DNA of 64,000 nucleotides from CAIKNB01 sp041658705 (GTDB lineage: Bacteria; Patescibacteriota; Patescibacteriia; 2-12-FULL-60-25): contig JBAZZT010000001.1 in NCBI GenBank assembly GCA_041658705.1, forward strand, positions 233,362 through 297,361, given 5' to 3'. Every line of letters begins with the position of its first letter. The first letter of the stretch is position 1. The position numbers were made by a program, and so were the translations under genes. A model generated the notes under the pieces. That model was not told where the DNA came from. It was given only the letters and a program-made list of their open reading frames with translations, and searched no databases. Positions 48,232-56,316 of this stretch are shown here, one piece after another.

Positions 48232-48476
48232 AGTACCGCGACGACGAAAATAAAAATATTGTCATTACGAGCCACGGCGTTCGCGAACGCCGTGGCGAGC
48301 GCAACGCTAGCGTATTCGTAGGGGCGACCCAGCGGGTCGCCCCTACTCAAGCAACAACCGATGTCGCTGATAAAGGTCCTTCGACTTCGCTAGCGCGGAG
48401 TTTACCCCGCACTCGATGCGGGGATCAGGATGACAGAATGTCCGGCTACCCTCTACCGTCTACCCTCTACTTCGTG
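48232..48476. repeat. Repeat-filled spacer (families E, B, A and words)
   Basis: CACGGCGTTCGCGAACGCCGTG at 48274-48295, family B palindrome GGGGCGACCCAGCGGGTCGCCCC-like at 48318-48346, family A right half 48359-48435, then GGCTACCCTCTACCGTCTAC words. No gene. Confidence 0.8.
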
Positions 48477-48477
48477 C

Positions 48478-48483
48478 TAATCT
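48478..48483 (+). promoter_or_regulatory. Extended -10 box of the swivel-domain cluster
   Basis: TGC-TAATCT nine bases before ATG 48493. Confidence 0.55.
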
Positions 48484-48492
48484 AGCCGCGCT

Positions 48493-49428
48493 ATGCGGAC
48501 TAAGAATTTCTACGAACTTACGGCTAAAGACGTGGCGTCGGCCGGGGGTAAGGGCGCATCTTTGGGTGAGATGACCCAAGTAAAAATACCCGTGCCGCCC
48601 GGGTTCGTGGTTTTAGCTCCGACCTTCGACGAATTCCTGCACGCCACTGATTTGACGCAGGAAGTCGCGGCGCAATTCGACAAAGTGAATTACCAGGACG
48701 TCGCCTCGGTCGAGTATGCCTCGGCCGCCATCCACGGTTTGATCACAGAGGCGCAAGTGCCGAAGGAAATCGAAGATGAAATCTTCGCAGGCTTCGATGC
48801 GCTCGGTGCGGAATTCGTCGCCGTCCGCTCCTCCGCCACAGCTGAAGATTCATCCGCCGCTAGTTGGGCCGGAGAGCTCGAAAGCTATCTCAACACCACG
48901 CGCGAACGACTCATCGAGAACGTCAAAAAATGCTGGGCCTCGCTCTTTACTCCGCGCGCCATCGTTTACCGGCATGAACAAGATTTGCACGGCACGCATG
49001 TCTCCGTCGCCGTGGTGGTGCAAAAGATGGTGCAATCCGAAGTCGCGGGCATCACCTTTACCGTCCATCCGGTCACCAAAGACCAGAACCAAATGATCAT
49101 CGAGGCGTGTTGGGGCTTGGGCGAGTTGATCGTCGGTGGCCGCGTGACGCCGGATGCGTATGTCGTGGACAAACGCGACGGCACGCTCATCGACGTCAAC
49201 GTGTCGGAACAAGACAAGATGCTCGCGCGCAGTCCAAGCGGCAACGCTTTGGTGGACGTGCCGCAGGAAAAACGCGCCGCGCAAAAACTCGCCGACGCAA
49301 AAATCTCTGAACTCGCTGAAATCTGCAAGACCATCGAAACACATTACGCTTTTCCGTGCGACATAGAGTGGGCGCTGGAAAACGATAAATTTTACATCGT
49401 GCAGTCGCGGCCGATAACCACGTTATGA
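48493..49428 (+). CDS. Stand-alone ATP-grasp domain of PEP-synthase/dikinase type
   Basis: 311 residues equal to just the N-terminal PPDK_N (PEP/pyruvate-binding, ATP-grasp) domain. GGKGASLGEM at 18-27, VPPGFVV, VRSSATAEDSSAASWAGELESYLN (nucleotide/phosphate loop; usual FAGQ is WAGE here), TVHPVTKDQNQMIIEACWGLGE with GGRVTPDAYVVD, and the terminal DIEWALENDKFYIVQSRPITTL. It stops exactly where full-length enzymes continue into linker and swivel domains. No phosphohistidine or TIM-barrel domain is present. It overlaps the next gene by 4 bp (ATGA). Predicted to use ATP to phosphorylate a swivel-domain His in a partner protein. Confidence 0.93.
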   Translation: MRTKNFYELTAKDVASAGGKGASLGEMTQVKIPVPPGFVVLAPTFDEFLHATDLTQEVAAQFDKVNYQDVASVEYASAAIHGLITEAQVPKEIEDEIFAGFDALGAEFVAVRSSATAEDSSAASWAGELESYLNTTRERLIENVKKCWASLFTPRAIVYRHEQDLHGTHVSVAVVVQKMVQSEVAGITFTVHPVTKDQNQMIIEACWGLGELIVGGRVTPDAYVVDKRDGTLIDVNVSEQDKMLARSPSGNALVDVPQEKRAAQKLADAKISELAEICKTIETHYAFPCDIEWALENDKFYIVQSRPITTL

Positions 49429-50453
49429 GTATTAGGTACTTCAAGGAATTTGCTCGAAACTACTCATTGTTTCAGGTCGTCGCCTATGCCGAATTTGCCG
49501 CTCGCTCGACGCCGGAAATGAAGCAACGGATTGATACCGGTCATCCGCTTTTTATTTATTCCGGAGGTTCGTTGGCTGAAATATTTTATCCGCAAGGCGA
49601 ATTAGGTGAAATTTTCAAGCGTTTCGGAAAACTCGCGGCCGACGCGGGATACTTCGAAGGCGTCGCGTCGCGATTTTTGGAAGTAGTCGATGAGATCAGT
49701 CCCTTCTTCGAGAAAAAGAAAACGGTCGCGGATTTGAGCGGATTAAAATCGCTCTACGAGTTGTATTTGGATTATCTTTACGGCGAATCCGTGATTTGGA
49801 CCGCGCCTTTGATAGAGAGTTTGCCGGCGGAGATCAAGAGCCGAGCCATGTCGATTCGCGAGGCAACTCAAGAGCTGACTTCGCTTCGGGATGCGCTGTT
49901 CGATCATAATCTCGCCAAATTATTTCCGGAGTTGGGTGACTTAGCCCATTTTGTTTTGCCGCAAACGGTTTTCAGCGGTTGTTCGGTCGATGTCTTGGTG
50001 GAAGAAGCTAAACGATACAAAAACGGGTTTATCTATTTCGAGGGGACGATTCATGTCGGCGAACGGGATGAAGTGTTGGCTAAGCTGGGAATAGATTTGG
50101 TTGATGAAGCTCCGAAGGAAGCTGTGAATGAGCTGCGCGGTCAAGTCGCATCGGTCGGCAAGGTCAAAGGATTGGCCAAGTTGGTTTTTACTAAATCCGA
50201 TTTGCATAAAGTCGATGAGGGCGACATTTTAGTCAGCCCGATGACTCGTCCGGATTTTTTGTCAGCCATGATTTTGTCCGCCGCTTTCATCACCGACGAA
50301 GGCGGGATAACCTGCCACGCCGCCATCGTCTCGCGTGAGATGAAAAAACCGTGCATCATCGGCACTAAGATCGCGACTAAAGTTTTGAAAGACGGCGATG
50401 AGGTGGAGGTGGATGCGGATAATGGAATCGTGCGTATTTTAAAGCGCGCTTAA
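49425..50453 (+). CDS. Phosphohistidine swivel-domain protein 1
   Basis: 342 residues. The C-terminal about 85 residues are a PEP-utilising mobile domain: GDILVSPMTRPDFLSAMILS, ITDEGGITCHAAIVSRE with the predicted phospho-His, and IIGTKIATKVLKDGDEVEVD. The N-terminal about 230 residues are a helical/mixed domain (SLFQVVAYAEFAARSTPEMK, SLYELYLDYLYGESVIW, FVLPQTVFSGCSVDVLVEEA) that probably carries the acceptor site, as in rifampin phosphotransferase. Starts are coupled: ATG overlaps the previous stop, and the next ATG is one base after this stop. Confidence 0.85.
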   Translation: MSIRYFKEFARNYSLFQVVAYAEFAARSTPEMKQRIDTGHPLFIYSGGSLAEIFYPQGELGEIFKRFGKLAADAGYFEGVASRFLEVVDEISPFFEKKKTVADLSGLKSLYELYLDYLYGESVIWTAPLIESLPAEIKSRAMSIREATQELTSLRDALFDHNLAKLFPELGDLAHFVLPQTVFSGCSVDVLVEEAKRYKNGFIYFEGTIHVGERDEVLAKLGIDLVDEAPKEAVNELRGQVASVGKVKGLAKLVFTKSDLHKVDEGDILVSPMTRPDFLSAMILSAAFITDEGGITCHAAIVSREMKKPCIIGTKIATKVLKDGDEVEVDADNGIVRILKRA

Positions 50454-50454
50454 T

Positions 50455-51969
50455 ATGCTTGAGATAAAAGAACTGCTTAATCGGCTTAGTACGTCGGAGT
50501 GGAGTTTTGAAGGCCAACAGCGAGATGCCCATCCGCCTCTCATGGCTGACTTTTGGTGCCGCTCGGCGGCCTTTAATTTTTCCGAAGAACTCAACGTCAA
50601 TTTCGGATCGATAGACTATTTTTACACGGACTTGAATAAAGGTTACGTGAATACTGTCCAGCATGAACGTCTTCTGAATTACATAAAAAAGCTTGATTTG
50701 GAGGGATTACGGCATCTTTTACACCTGACGCGGCAAAGGGTTGCGGAATTCGAACGTCTGGCGCGGCATATATCTTGCTTGGACTTGGACGCTCTATTGC
50801 TTGCCGAACTCGCCGATCTATGGGAAACGTACGATTCTCTTTTTTGCAAAATAATACCCTGGTTTTTCTTCCCATATTACGTTACAGAACAGAACATAGT
50901 GACCGATCTTCTTGAGTTGCAGTTGAAGCGTTACGCGGCTCAGATTGGAAAAATTACGGATACGCAAAATGCACTCATGGTTTTGATTTTTCCTGACAAA
51001 ATCGTCGAGTTCCAAAGAGAGCAGGGATCGTTTTTATCGTTGGTAGCCAAGGAAAAAGCCTCTCCCGGATATTTGGGTTCAAAATCAGGAAGGAAAGCCG
51101 CCATGAAATATCTCGACCATTTCGCCTGGATGAAGACTTTCCTATTATTGCCTCGCGAACCTCTTTCCCTGACAGACCTTGAAGTTTGCGTGCGTGATGC
51201 AATCCAAGGTGACGCTTTTGAACAGCATGAATTACAGGAACGGTCGAAAAGGAAGCAAATTGAACTTGGGAAAAAGTTGCTTAAAATCGTAAAGAGCGAT
51301 TGCGACGTTATGGAATTGGTTAAACTCGCCAAAGAATACGGTTTTGAACTGACATCAAGCGTTGAACGCCTGCTTAGAGCCCACGCTAGGCTGATTCCAT
51401 TTCTCAAACGACTGGCCAGAACCTTAGGAATTGACTTTTTTGATTTAGCCCTGCTTACTAGCGATGAAATTTTTGGTTTACTGCACGGTAAAATTTCGAT
51501 CGCGGACCTTAAAATTGAAGAGAGGAAGAAGGGCTACATTTACTTGATGGAATGGGGAAAAGCGTCCGTCTGGTACGGGGAGGCGGCGCATGAAACGGCG
51601 CTTTTGATCGACTCCGCTTTGTCCTTACCGACAGGGGAAGTTGCCAGCGTTGCGGGCAGGTCAGCTTTTCCGGGAGTGGTGCGGGGACGTGCTTGCGTGG
51701 CGCCTGGGGCCAAAGATTCATACAAAGTACGGGAAGGGGATATCCTGGTCTGTGCCATGACCAGTCCTGACTATTTGCCAGCCGTGCGTCGTGCGGCTGC
51801 ATTCGTGACAGATGAGGGAGGATTGTTGTGTCATGCTGCCATCATCGCACGCGAACTCAGTAAGCCTTGTGTCATCGGCACCAAAATCGCGACTAAAGTC
51901 TTGCGTGACGGCGATGAGGTGGAGGTTGACGCGGATAATGGAATTGTACGAATTTTAAAGCGCGTTTGA
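50455..51969 (+). CDS. Phosphohistidine swivel-domain protein 2
   Basis: 504 residues. The longest partner. N-terminal helical domain (LNYIKKLDLEGLRHLLHLTRQRVAEFERLA), a central part with IDFFDLALLTSDEIFGLLHGKISIADLKIEERKKG (resembling the linker 'DIF-LT-DEI' stretch before the swivel domain of PEP synthases), and a C-terminal swivel domain with GDILVCAMTSPDYLPAVRRAAAFVTDEGGLLCHAAIIARE and VIGTKIATKVLRDGDEVEVD. His is kept although the flank is LLCH instead of ITCH. The N-terminal half is AT-richer than its neighbours. The stop TGA is one base before the next ATG. Confidence 0.85.
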   Translation: MLEIKELLNRLSTSEWSFEGQQRDAHPPLMADFWCRSAAFNFSEELNVNFGSIDYFYTDLNKGYVNTVQHERLLNYIKKLDLEGLRHLLHLTRQRVAEFERLARHISCLDLDALLLAELADLWETYDSLFCKIIPWFFFPYYVTEQNIVTDLLELQLKRYAAQIGKITDTQNALMVLIFPDKIVEFQREQGSFLSLVAKEKASPGYLGSKSGRKAAMKYLDHFAWMKTFLLLPREPLSLTDLEVCVRDAIQGDAFEQHELQERSKRKQIELGKKLLKIVKSDCDVMELVKLAKEYGFELTSSVERLLRAHARLIPFLKRLARTLGIDFFDLALLTSDEIFGLLHGKISIADLKIEERKKGYIYLMEWGKASVWYGEAAHETALLIDSALSLPTGEVASVAGRSAFPGVVRGRACVAPGAKDSYKVREGDILVCAMTSPDYLPAVRRAAAFVTDEGGLLCHAAIIARELSKPCVIGTKIATKVLRDGDEVEVDADNGIVRILKRV

Positions 51970-51970
51970 T

Positions 51971-53116
51971 ATGCAGAACGAAAATTTGCTTTCCTATATA
52001 CGCTCCCAAAAATGGTTCCTGGGCGTCAGGGCCGATGCCTCGTTGCTTTTTTATTCGGCCAAGCAGGATGGAGTGAGACGCTACGTCAAAGACCTGCACG
52101 GCTTGGATTTTGCCGAGACCATGCTCGTGCCGGTCGGCGGCCAGCCGGTGCGCGCGATAAATGTGGGGCAGGCCAAGGCCTTCCATGAAGTCAGCCGCAA
52201 AATAATCTTAGAGAATCCAAAGCTCCTCGAAGAACGGATCAAAGAGAACGATAAGACATGGGTTCGCATAGCGCGCGCGTGCGAAGTCTTGGATCGCGCA
52301 GTCAAGGCCCGCGAAATGTCGACAGCCATCACCGAATATAAACGGGTGGCTGAATCGTATGCCGAGACGGGTGCTCAATTCATCGTCATCTTTTCGCTCG
52401 GCCTCAAGCTGACCGAGGCGGGCGTAAACGCGGCGACGGAACAGGCTTTGCGAACGCATGACGTGTGGCGCAACACGGTCGCGCTCAAAGAAGAGCTGAT
52501 GGGGGAATGTTGGTATGACTTTTTTACTTTCATGGCGGCGGAAAGAAAGCTCAAGACCTCCGCCCTGGATTTGATGCGCTATCTTTCGTTGACCGAAGTT
52601 CTTGCTTGGTTGGATGGAAAAGACTTGGATGTCGACGCGACCGTCGCGACGAGGATGTGGCAGGGTTTTGCCTATCTCGATCTGCGCGAGAGCAGGTCCG
52701 TCGTGGACGATGCGGATACGATCAAAACTATCGGTGAAATCATTGCGCATTCGGAAGCGGAGAAGAAAAACGCTGATGTCATTTCCGGACAGGCTGCTTA
52801 CACAGACGGTAAAATAATTAAAGGCGAGGTAATCGTGATCATGACAAAGGACGAACTGGGCGCCAAGAGCAAATTTTTGGCAGGAAAAATCCTGGTCACT
52901 CAACAGACCACGCCGCATTTCATTCCTTACCTCAAAGGCGTCAAAGCCATCCTCACCGACGAAGGCGGGATAACCTGCCATGCCGCGATAATTTCCCGCG
53001 AGCTAAAAATACCGTGCATCGTGGGCACGAAGAGCGCGACGCAAATTTTGAACGATGGCGATGAAGTCGAGGTGGATGCGGATGAGGGGGTAGTCAGAAT
53101 CTTGAAAAAAATATAA
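51971..53116 (+). CDS. Phosphohistidine swivel-domain protein 3
   Basis: 381 residues. The N-terminal domain differs again (MQNENLLSYIRSQKWFLGVRADASLLFYSA, then GQAKAFHEVSRKIILENPKLLEERI and YAETGAQFIVIFSLGLKLTEAGV). The C-terminal swivel domain is GKILVTQQTTPHFIPYLKGVKAILTDEGGITCHAAIISRE and IVGTKSATQILNDGDEVEVDADEG. The phospho-His is intact. It is 10 bp upstream of the symporter gene. The last about 30 codons resemble those of the two preceding genes closely at DNA level. Confidence 0.85.
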   Translation: MQNENLLSYIRSQKWFLGVRADASLLFYSAKQDGVRRYVKDLHGLDFAETMLVPVGGQPVRAINVGQAKAFHEVSRKIILENPKLLEERIKENDKTWVRIARACEVLDRAVKAREMSTAITEYKRVAESYAETGAQFIVIFSLGLKLTEAGVNAATEQALRTHDVWRNTVALKEELMGECWYDFFTFMAAERKLKTSALDLMRYLSLTEVLAWLDGKDLDVDATVATRMWQGFAYLDLRESRSVVDDADTIKTIGEIIAHSEAEKKNADVISGQAAYTDGKIIKGEVIVIMTKDELGAKSKFLAGKILVTQQTTPHFIPYLKGVKAILTDEGGITCHAAIISRELKIPCIVGTKSATQILNDGDEVEVDADEGVVRILKKI

Positions 53117-53126
53117 GCTCGAACTC

Positions 53127-54491
53127 ATGACGCTTTCAATCGTATTTTTTCTGATCTATATCGCGGTCGTGGTCGTGATCGGGTTTATTTCTTCCCGAAA
53201 AGAAACCGAGGAAGATTTTATGATTGCTGATAGAAAAGTTTCTGGCGTGCAAGTGGCTGCTACGATGAGCGCGGGTTTTTTTGATGGGGCGACGCTTTCG
53301 ATTTATTTGGCCTATATATACTTGTACGGCATGTCGGCTTCGTGGATGTTCATCGGTTCGGCCATTGGTTTCGTGCTTTTGAGACAGCGTTATGCGATCA
53401 TCATCAAACGCAAGGCCGATGAAGTGCGGGCCTATACGATGCCGGAATATTTCTATAAAATTTTCGGGAAGCGGAATGGACTCATGTTCTCCTTTCTGCT
53501 GGCGGTACAGTATTTTTTGCTGATGATCGTCAATTTCATCATCGCCGGAAAAGTGTTGTCGCTGATTTTTCCGCTGCCCTACAATCTGTCAGTCATTATC
53601 GGCGGCGTGGTGATTCTCTCCTATCTGCTCTTAGCGGGCTTTAAAGCCGTGATCAAAACTGATTTTTTTCAGTTAATGATAATGTTCGTGATGAGTTTGA
53701 CGGTCGCTATTTTTCTCTTCGGCAAAACGACGATTCCGGTTGCGGAATTCAATCCATTCGCGCCCGGCGCCGGTAATCTCATCGGATTCTTGTTGCTCGG
53801 CAGCATCGGAATTTTTGTCGCGCCTGATCTTTGGCAACGGATTTTTGCGACTAAGGATGAGACTAACCTAAGGCGTGGTCTTGGATATTCCGCGATCATG
53901 CTGCCTCTGCTGGCCGTCATCATAAGCGTCGTCGGTCTATCCACGAAACAATTTTTTCCAGGGATTGTCCCGGAAGATGCATTGATCGTCGGATTTTCAA
54001 AGTTGCTGCCTTTGGGGTTGAAGGAATTCGGCATGGTACTTTTGTATGCCGTCGCTTTATCTTCATCGGACACGATCGCCTTCATGCTTTCCTCGATCTT
54101 TACGCGCGACTTGAAGAATTACACGCTAAAATTCAGCGAACAGTCGATGAAAAAAATGACTAGGCTATTGATGCTGGCGTTTGTATTCTTGGCCGTCGTC
54201 GTGGCTGTCTATTCTCAAAACATCATCGCCCTTGGCTTATCCATGGCAAGCCTGTCGCTGGCACTTTTCCCCGCCATTTTAGGTTCGTTTTATTGGAAAC
54301 TGAATGAGCGAGCGGTATTCTGGAGCCTATTATTGTCCTTCGGCAGCGTAATCTTGATTTTCGTCGCCGATAAAGTTAATCCGGAGAACGCCGCCATTTC
54401 TTTGCCGGTCGCCTTGGTGGCCTTGTTTGTTCGGCAGAAGATTTTGAAGAAGAAACCCGAAACGACCGCAACTTTAAATTTTAAGTTTTAA
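53127..54491 (+). CDS. Sodium:solute symporter family transporter
   Basis: 454 residues with about 12-13 membrane helices. The start SIVFFLIYIAVVVVIGFISSRKETEEDFMIADRKVSG followed by AATMSAGFFDGATLSIYLAYIYLYG is the SSF (LeuT-fold) entry. LIGFLLLGSIGIFVAPDLWQRIFATKDE and VALSSSDTIAFMLSSIFTRDL match helices TM6-TM8 with the Na2-site Ser-Ser. The substrate cannot be told (proline, pantothenate, sialate, and others). It is located inside the swivel-domain cluster, so it likely imports a compound used by it; this is inference. A word repeat lies at its 3' end. Confidence 0.88.
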   Translation: MTLSIVFFLIYIAVVVVIGFISSRKETEEDFMIADRKVSGVQVAATMSAGFFDGATLSIYLAYIYLYGMSASWMFIGSAIGFVLLRQRYAIIIKRKADEVRAYTMPEYFYKIFGKRNGLMFSFLLAVQYFLLMIVNFIIAGKVLSLIFPLPYNLSVIIGGVVILSYLLLAGFKAVIKTDFFQLMIMFVMSLTVAIFLFGKTTIPVAEFNPFAPGAGNLIGFLLLGSIGIFVAPDLWQRIFATKDETNLRRGLGYSAIMLPLLAVIISVVGLSTKQFFPGIVPEDALIVGFSKLLPLGLKEFGMVLLYAVALSSSDTIAFMLSSIFTRDLKNYTLKFSEQSMKKMTRLLMLAFVFLAVVVAVYSQNIIALGLSMASLSLALFPAILGSFYWKLNERAVFWSLLLSFGSVILIFVADKVNPENAAISLPVALVALFVRQKILKKKPETTATLNFKF

Positions 54492-54512
54492 ATTTTAAGC
54501 TATCTCTCCCCC

Positions 54513-55610
54513 ATGTCCCAAGCTGTCGTAACTTCGCACCAGCCGTCCATCACCGAGTGGCTCGCTGCCATCGGTGAAGAAGAGGAATCGAATTCTTTCC
54601 GCCTTGAAGATAACAAAAAAGCCGAGCGCTTGGAGATCCTATATCAAATTCTGGGCGCACCCTATGAAAGGCCCGAGGAATTGCCGGCGCGCGAGTTGGC
54701 TGATCTGGGACCGCGCTTCAAAAAAATCCTGGACGAACGGGGCGCTGAACTCTGCGCGATTCGCCTCGTGCCGCATAAACCCGAATTGCCTAAATTGCGC
54801 CAGCGTGGTTTGTCCATCCGCCAGTGCTACGAGGATTGGTTTTTGAAACAAGCCATCGAAGCGGATGATTATTCCGCCTTCATCTGTCCGCATTCCGAAA
54901 CTCTTCTCTGGTCCGCCACCTTCGTCATCACGGAGCAGGGGATTTACGGCGAGATGATCCGCGGCTTGCACAGCCAATTGACTCACGGCGACACCAATGA
55001 AGAGTTGCTGCAATTTTCTTTTGATTTTTATGTTTGGTCTTGGTCCAAACCCGATCCCGAGGCGGCGGAACAAATCGCGCGCATCATCGCCAAGTTGCGC
55101 GTGCCCGATGAAGCGGCGGAACGAGGCTTGGTGCAATCTTTAGGCGCGCGTTTTGCGCAGGGTCATCTCATGGGATATTTCGAAGCCACGGTCTGGCCGG
55201 ACGGCAAAGCTTACCTGATCGATTACAACCGGCTTCTGCCGAAATATCTCCCGGAAACGATTGCCTTGAACGCTTCGCAATCTCATGAAGTCATTCACGG
55301 TGCGATTGCGAATCCCGGAAAGGCGCGTGGCACGGCGCGAATAGTCTTGGAATTTTCTGCCGACTTGCCTTTTGCGCCGGGCGACATACTCGTCTGCGAC
55401 AACACCGACGTGCGCTACTTGCCTTTCATGAAACTCGCTGGCGCGATCATCACAAATCGCGGCGGCATCTTGACCCATGCGGCCATCGTCGCGCGCGAAC
55501 TCGGCAAACCGTGCATCATCGGTACGCAAAACGCGACGCAAATCCTCAAAGACGGCGATGAAGTTGAGGTCGATGCGGACTTGGGCGAAGTGCGAATCTG
55601 CGTGCGCTGA
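54513..55610 (+). CDS. Phosphohistidine swivel-domain protein 4
   Basis: 365 residues. The N-terminal 250 residues seem to contain a degenerate C-terminal half of an ATP-grasp fold (FVITEQGIYGEMIRGLHSQL, then GYFEATVWPDGKAYLIDYNR, where active enzymes have DIEW...YIVQSRP). The swivel domain follows: GKARGTARIVLEFSADLPFAPGDILVCDNTDVRYLPFMKLAGAIITNRGGILTHAAIVARE and IIGTQNATQILKDGDEVEVDADLG. The phospho-His is in a THAAI context, as in classical enzymes. It follows the symporter gene by 21 bp and closes the cluster. Confidence 0.82.
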   Translation: MSQAVVTSHQPSITEWLAAIGEEEESNSFRLEDNKKAERLEILYQILGAPYERPEELPARELADLGPRFKKILDERGAELCAIRLVPHKPELPKLRQRGLSIRQCYEDWFLKQAIEADDYSAFICPHSETLLWSATFVITEQGIYGEMIRGLHSQLTHGDTNEELLQFSFDFYVWSWSKPDPEAAEQIARIIAKLRVPDEAAERGLVQSLGARFAQGHLMGYFEATVWPDGKAYLIDYNRLLPKYLPETIALNASQSHEVIHGAIANPGKARGTARIVLEFSADLPFAPGDILVCDNTDVRYLPFMKLAGAIITNRGGILTHAAIVARELGKPCIIGTQNATQILKDGDEVEVDADLGEVRICVR

Positions 55611-55699
55611 CATTTATCCACAGTCAGGGGATTTTTTCTCTCAATCAACTTGTCCAGTCGAGCGTTTACAAGCTGATTAGTGCGGTGTAGTGTATTAAT

Positions 55700-56164
55700 A
55701 TGAAACATCGAATACTTAGCTTTTTAGCTTCGTTAACGTTAATTTCTACCTTAGGCTTTGTCCTGGCGCCGATATCCGCCGAGGCCGCGGTAGCAAAATC
55801 TGCAACAAAAAAGAAAGTGGTTGTGGTCAAAAAGGCAGCACCGAAAGTCAAATTATCGGTAGCAAAAATTTCTAGCACCGACGAAAAAGATCCTTCATCT
55901 ATCGCGACTCGCTGTTTGACCAAGGACATGATAAATCTGAACGATAAGACCGCGAAGCTGATGGAATCCGATATCGCAAAATACGGCAAAGATCATCCGG
56001 CAGCCAACCAAAGATATCGCGAGAGAGTGGAATTGAGCTGGGCGGCCATGGCAGAACCATATTGCGGTTTCGGCAGCATGGGCATGACGGCGGTCAAGCA
56101 CTCGTATAATAAAGGAGTGCAAAGGGCACGCGCCGATTTCCTCGCGGCAACAAAGAAAAAATAA
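55700..56164 (+). CDS. Small secreted protein, unknown
   Basis: 154 residues. Signal peptide MKHRILSFLASLTLISTLGFVLAPISAEAA, then a Lys/Ala/Val-rich basic stretch (KSATKKKVVVVKKAAPKVKL) and a C-terminal helical domain with two cysteines (SIATRCLTKDMINLNDKTAK; MAEPYCGFGSMGMTAVKHSY). A promoter-like ATTAAT directly precedes the ATG. A strong terminator follows. No known family. Confidence 0.65.
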   Translation: MKHRILSFLASLTLISTLGFVLAPISAEAAVAKSATKKKVVVVKKAAPKVKLSVAKISSTDEKDPSSIATRCLTKDMINLNDKTAKLMESDIAKYGKDHPAANQRYRERVELSWAAMAEPYCGFGSMGMTAVKHSYNKGVQRARADFLAATKKK

Positions 56165-56168
56165 AACC

Positions 56169-56192
56169 AAAAGCCCCATTCGGGGCTTTTTT
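56169..56192 (+). terminator. Intrinsic terminator
   Basis: AAAAGCCCC-ATT-CGGGGCTTTTTT, just after the stop at 56164. Confidence 0.92.
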
Positions 56193-56214
56193 GTAACGAG
56201 TGTCCTTCGGCCGC

Positions 56215-56242
56215 GTAGGGGCAATTCATGAATTGCCCCTAC
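56215..56242. repeat. Family B palindrome (AATTCATGAATT core)
   Basis: GTAGGGGCAATTCATGAATTGCCCCTAC as two arms of 14. It is closest to the copy at 42236-42263. Confidence 0.88.
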
Positions 56243-56300
56243 GGGGTAGAAGGGCCGCCACCTAGGCATGCGTTCATTTCGGTTTAGCTCATTAAAGCTA

Positions 56301-56306
56301 TATAAT
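56301..56306 (+). promoter_or_regulatory. -10 box ten bases before a start codon
   Basis: GCTATATAAT: consensus TATAAT, with the ATG at 56317. Confidence 0.55.
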
Positions 56307-56316
56307 TCCAGTAACT

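Noticed and set aside
48493..50453. A frameshift sequencing error splitting one PEP-synthase-like gene
   Set aside because: The first protein ends at a natural domain boundary, the second has its own ATG with a 4-bp overlap, and three more partners lack an ATP-grasp domain too. A split is therefore likely genuine.
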